64,000 nucleotides of DNA from G965232465 sp965232465 (GTDB lineage: Bacteria > Pseudomonadota > Alphaproteobacteria > JAQWUY01). Where the stretch lies: contig OZ246977.1 in the NCBI GenBank assembly GCA_965232465.1, positions 310,001-374,000 on the forward strand, written 5' to 3'. The first letter of the stretch is position 1, and each line of letters opens with the position of its first letter. The notes beneath the pieces were generated by a model. The model saw nothing but the letters and a program-made list of their open reading frames with translations. It was not told the DNA's origin and searched no databases. Shown one piece after another: positions 62,289 through 64,000 of the stretch. The translations under genes were made by a program, and so were the position numbers.

Positions 62289-63530
62289 ATGACAGAACAT
62301 TATTTTGATACGGTTATTATTGGCGGTGGACAAGCGGGAATTGCCACCAGTTACCACCTAAAACAGCATGGTATTTCCCATATTGTTTTGGAAAAAAATC
62401 ATATTGCCGAACGATGGCGGTCTGTGCGGTGGGATTCGTTGGTTGCCAATGGTCCCGCATGGCATGACAGATTCCCCAATTTAAAGTTTGATGACTATGC
62501 GGATGATGATTTTGTCCCTAAGGAGCGGATTGCTGATTATTTTGTCGAATATGTACAAAAATTTGATTTGCCGATTAAAGAAGGTATCAGCGTACAACAG
62601 GTGGTTCGCAACCCAGAAAATAGCGGATTTATCGTAACGACCGCCGATGGGGGGATATATACTTGTCATCATATTGTAAGTGCCACAGGCCCCTTTCAAA
62701 AGCCGTCTATTCCCCCCATAGTTTCTGAGGATTCGGGATTGTATCAATTGCACTCTGCGGACTATAAAAACCCTAAACAATTACCCGATGGAGGGGTTTT
62801 GGTGGTTGGTGCCGGATCGTCTGGGACTCAGATTGCCGATGATTTAAATCGGGCGGGTAAAACAGTGTATTTGTCGTTGGGGGCTCATAACCGTCCCGTG
62901 CGATATTATCGGGGGCGGGATTTATGTTGGTGGTTGGGGGTATTGGGCATTTGGCATCAACCGCATCCACCCGTCGACACCGCCCATCTTGCTAGCCCCG
63001 CCACTGGTGATTATGGCAAGGACGGTACGGTGGATTTTCGTAAACTTGCCCATCAATGCATTACTCTGGTTGGTGCCACTGACAGGTTTGATGGCAAGAT
63101 TCTTTATTTTAAAGATAATTTACAACAGGACATCGCCACTGGTGATGCCCATTACTTGGCAATGTTGGATGCTATTGATACCCATATCGACACCTATAAT
63201 TTGGACTTCCCCGAACACCCAGAAGCCCGTCATATTCTGTATGACCCCACATGTTTACAACAGCCGATTTTACAGATAAGCACACAGGATATTCAAAGTA
63301 TTGTTTGGGCAACGGGCTTTACATATGATTTCAGGTGGTTACAAGTGGATGCGTTTACAGATGACGGCACCCCCGATCATTTCCGTGGGGTGTCAAAATG
63401 TGCCGGTGTATGCTTTGTGGGCTTACCTTTTTTATCGTGCATAGGGTCAAATTTTATTTGGGGCGTATGGTACGATGCCCAACACATTGCTAATCAAATC
63501 GCATTACAAAACACATACATGCACATTTGA
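62289..63530 (+). CDS. FAD/NADPH-dependent flavin monooxygenase-like protein
   Basis: A 413-residue flavoprotein: FAD motif GGGQAG (12-17), second dinucleotide motif GAGSSG (174-179) for NADPH, and ATGF near residue 350 (SIVWATGFTYDFRW). Resembles CzcO/YUCCA-type class B monooxygenases. It might oxygenate the aglycone or the substrate before cleavage. Last gene of the locus, 6 bases after the hydrolase. Confidence 0.88.
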   Translation: MTEHYFDTVIIGGGQAGIATSYHLKQHGISHIVLEKNHIAERWRSVRWDSLVANGPAWHDRFPNLKFDDYADDDFVPKERIADYFVEYVQKFDLPIKEGISVQQVVRNPENSGFIVTTADGGIYTCHHIVSATGPFQKPSIPPIVSEDSGLYQLHSADYKNPKQLPDGGVLVVGAGSSGTQIADDLNRAGKTVYLSLGAHNRPVRYYRGRDLCWWLGVLGIWHQPHPPVDTAHLASPATGDYGKDGTVDFRKLAHQCITLVGATDRFDGKILYFKDNLQQDIATGDAHYLAMLDAIDTHIDTYNLDFPEHPEARHILYDPTCLQQPILQISTQDIQSIVWATGFTYDFRWLQVDAFTDDGTPDHFRGVSKCAGVCFVGLPFLSCIGSNFIWGVWYDAQHIANQIALQNTYMHI

Positions 63531-63622
63531 TTTGAGCTATACCGTGCAATAAGCAGTATTGACAATAAAACAGAAAAATACTATCATTTATAGTAAATTA
63601 AAAGCTAGACATAAGGAATTTT

Positions 63623-63721
63623 ATGAAAAACTTTGTGTTATTGTTGGTATGTATTATGGGCGGGTATGTTTTCTTGTCTGTGATTTTAGGGGATACTTTT
63701 TCGTTGGCAGGTCATATATGA
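63623..63721 (+). CDS. Possible 32-residue membrane protein
   Basis: ATG with AAGGA 6 bases upstream opens MKNFVLLLVCIMGGYVFLSV, a single hydrophobic helix, then ILGDTFSLAGHI and TGA. Nothing overlaps it convincingly. No known family; could be chance. Confidence 0.4.
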   Translation: MKNFVLLLVCIMGGYVFLSVILGDTFSLAGHI

Positions 63722-64000
63722 ATATTTTAAAATTTTATATATTTTTATATAGTCAATCAAATATAATTTGATGGACTATATGCGGTTGCAACCGCTTGCA
63801 ACGCAGTCGCATTGTGGTGTCCGATCGGGGTGCAAAGTGGGGTGAATAAGTGTGGGTTTTTGTCATGCAAAGTATGGGTAAATCCACATTAAACGCAAGA
63901 ATGTACAGAGAATCTGGGGCGTTAGCCCCTTAGATTCACGATATAACCAACAAAATAAAATGTGCAGTATAATATGGCGAATCATTTTATACCGAATGGA
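63722..64000. other. Gene-free end of the window with palindromes and repeat terminus
   Basis: No gene recognised. There is a 14-bp palindrome GCGGTTGCAACCGC (63782-63795), an inverted repeat AATCTGGGGC/GCCCC-T-T-AGATT around GTTA (63911-63936), and TTCACGATATA (63934 on), recalling the 26385/26427 repeats. ATCATTTTATACCGAATGGA at 63981-64000 matches a terminus of the MITE-like repeat (copy B right end ATCATTTTATATCGAATTGG), probably a third copy continuing beyond the window. Confidence 0.5.

Noticed and set aside
63559..63771. 70-codon frame at the window end
   Set aside because: No ribosome site; the overlapping 32-codon frame at 63623 has a better start context.

Overview
The window comes from a moderately AT-rich proteobacterium, most probably an alphaproteobacterium of Rhodospirillales type. 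The inference rests on gene content and order: ribF-lspA-bamF(DUF3035)-pgi-mutL, hflK-hflC-thiE-like-efp-suhB, the tripartite tricarboxylate transporter set and the DUF1501/DUF1800 pair. Ankyrin proteins, nested insertion sequences, small palindromic repeats and a restriction-modification insertion show a plastic genome that may be host-associated. The core and catabolic genes themselves are intact. No rRNA, tRNA or CRISPR array was found.

Layout. (1) 1-14380 is a nitrate respiration island. On the minus strand lie narK1-narK2, then narGHJI, a parvulin isomerase and the molybdenum cofactor genes moaA, a moaC-moaB/mog fusion, moaD and moaE. A Crp/FNR-type regulator with a Cys-rich C-terminus diverges from narK1. 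FNR-type boxes lie before narG and between narK1 and the regulator, placed as class II sites for the nar promoters. (2) 14400-19500 holds a secreted GH5 glycanase, an AT-rich NYN-domain gene and a DUF1501/DUF1800 pair. The GH5 and DUF1800 genes share a repeated promoter/leader block. (3) 19571-25380 is a LysR regulator with an apparent AUA start, then tctC-tctB-tctA and a sulfatase, closed by a bidirectional terminator. (4) 25389-42500 is mainly housekeeping: a ClpP-fold periplasmic protein, aspC, ribF, lspA, bamF, pgi, mutL, dld, two ankyrin genes, hflK, hflC, a ThiE-like protein, efp and suhB. A CfrBI-like restriction-modification pair sits between efp and suhB. (5) 42520-46081 is a mobile-element graveyard: an IS3 remnant, an IS256-family element inserted inside another one of opposite orientation, an IS5-type remnant and a MITE-like repeat.

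(6) 46231-63530 is a large one-directional catabolic locus and the most interesting part of the window. It encodes a thiolase-fold protein lacking the usual Cys/His with a DUF35 partner, an acyl-CoA synthetase, a TIM-barrel sugar epimerase/isomerase, DhaL, DhaK, a LacD-like class I aldolase, an aldehyde dehydrogenase, a GntR/UTRA regulator, an L-fucose-isomerase-like protein, a YnjBCD-like ABC importer, a nucleoside hydrolase and a flavin monooxygenase. Two nearly identical palindromes (TTGTATATACAA and TTGTATACACAA) sit on its two main promoters and are good candidates for the GntR operator. Read together, the genes suggest import of a nucleoside-like or other glycoside, release of the sugar, isomerisation, phosphorylation, aldol cleavage to DHAP plus an aldehyde, and oxidation and CoA activation of the aldehyde product. 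The substrate cannot be read from sequence. MITE-like repeats lie before, inside and just after this locus.
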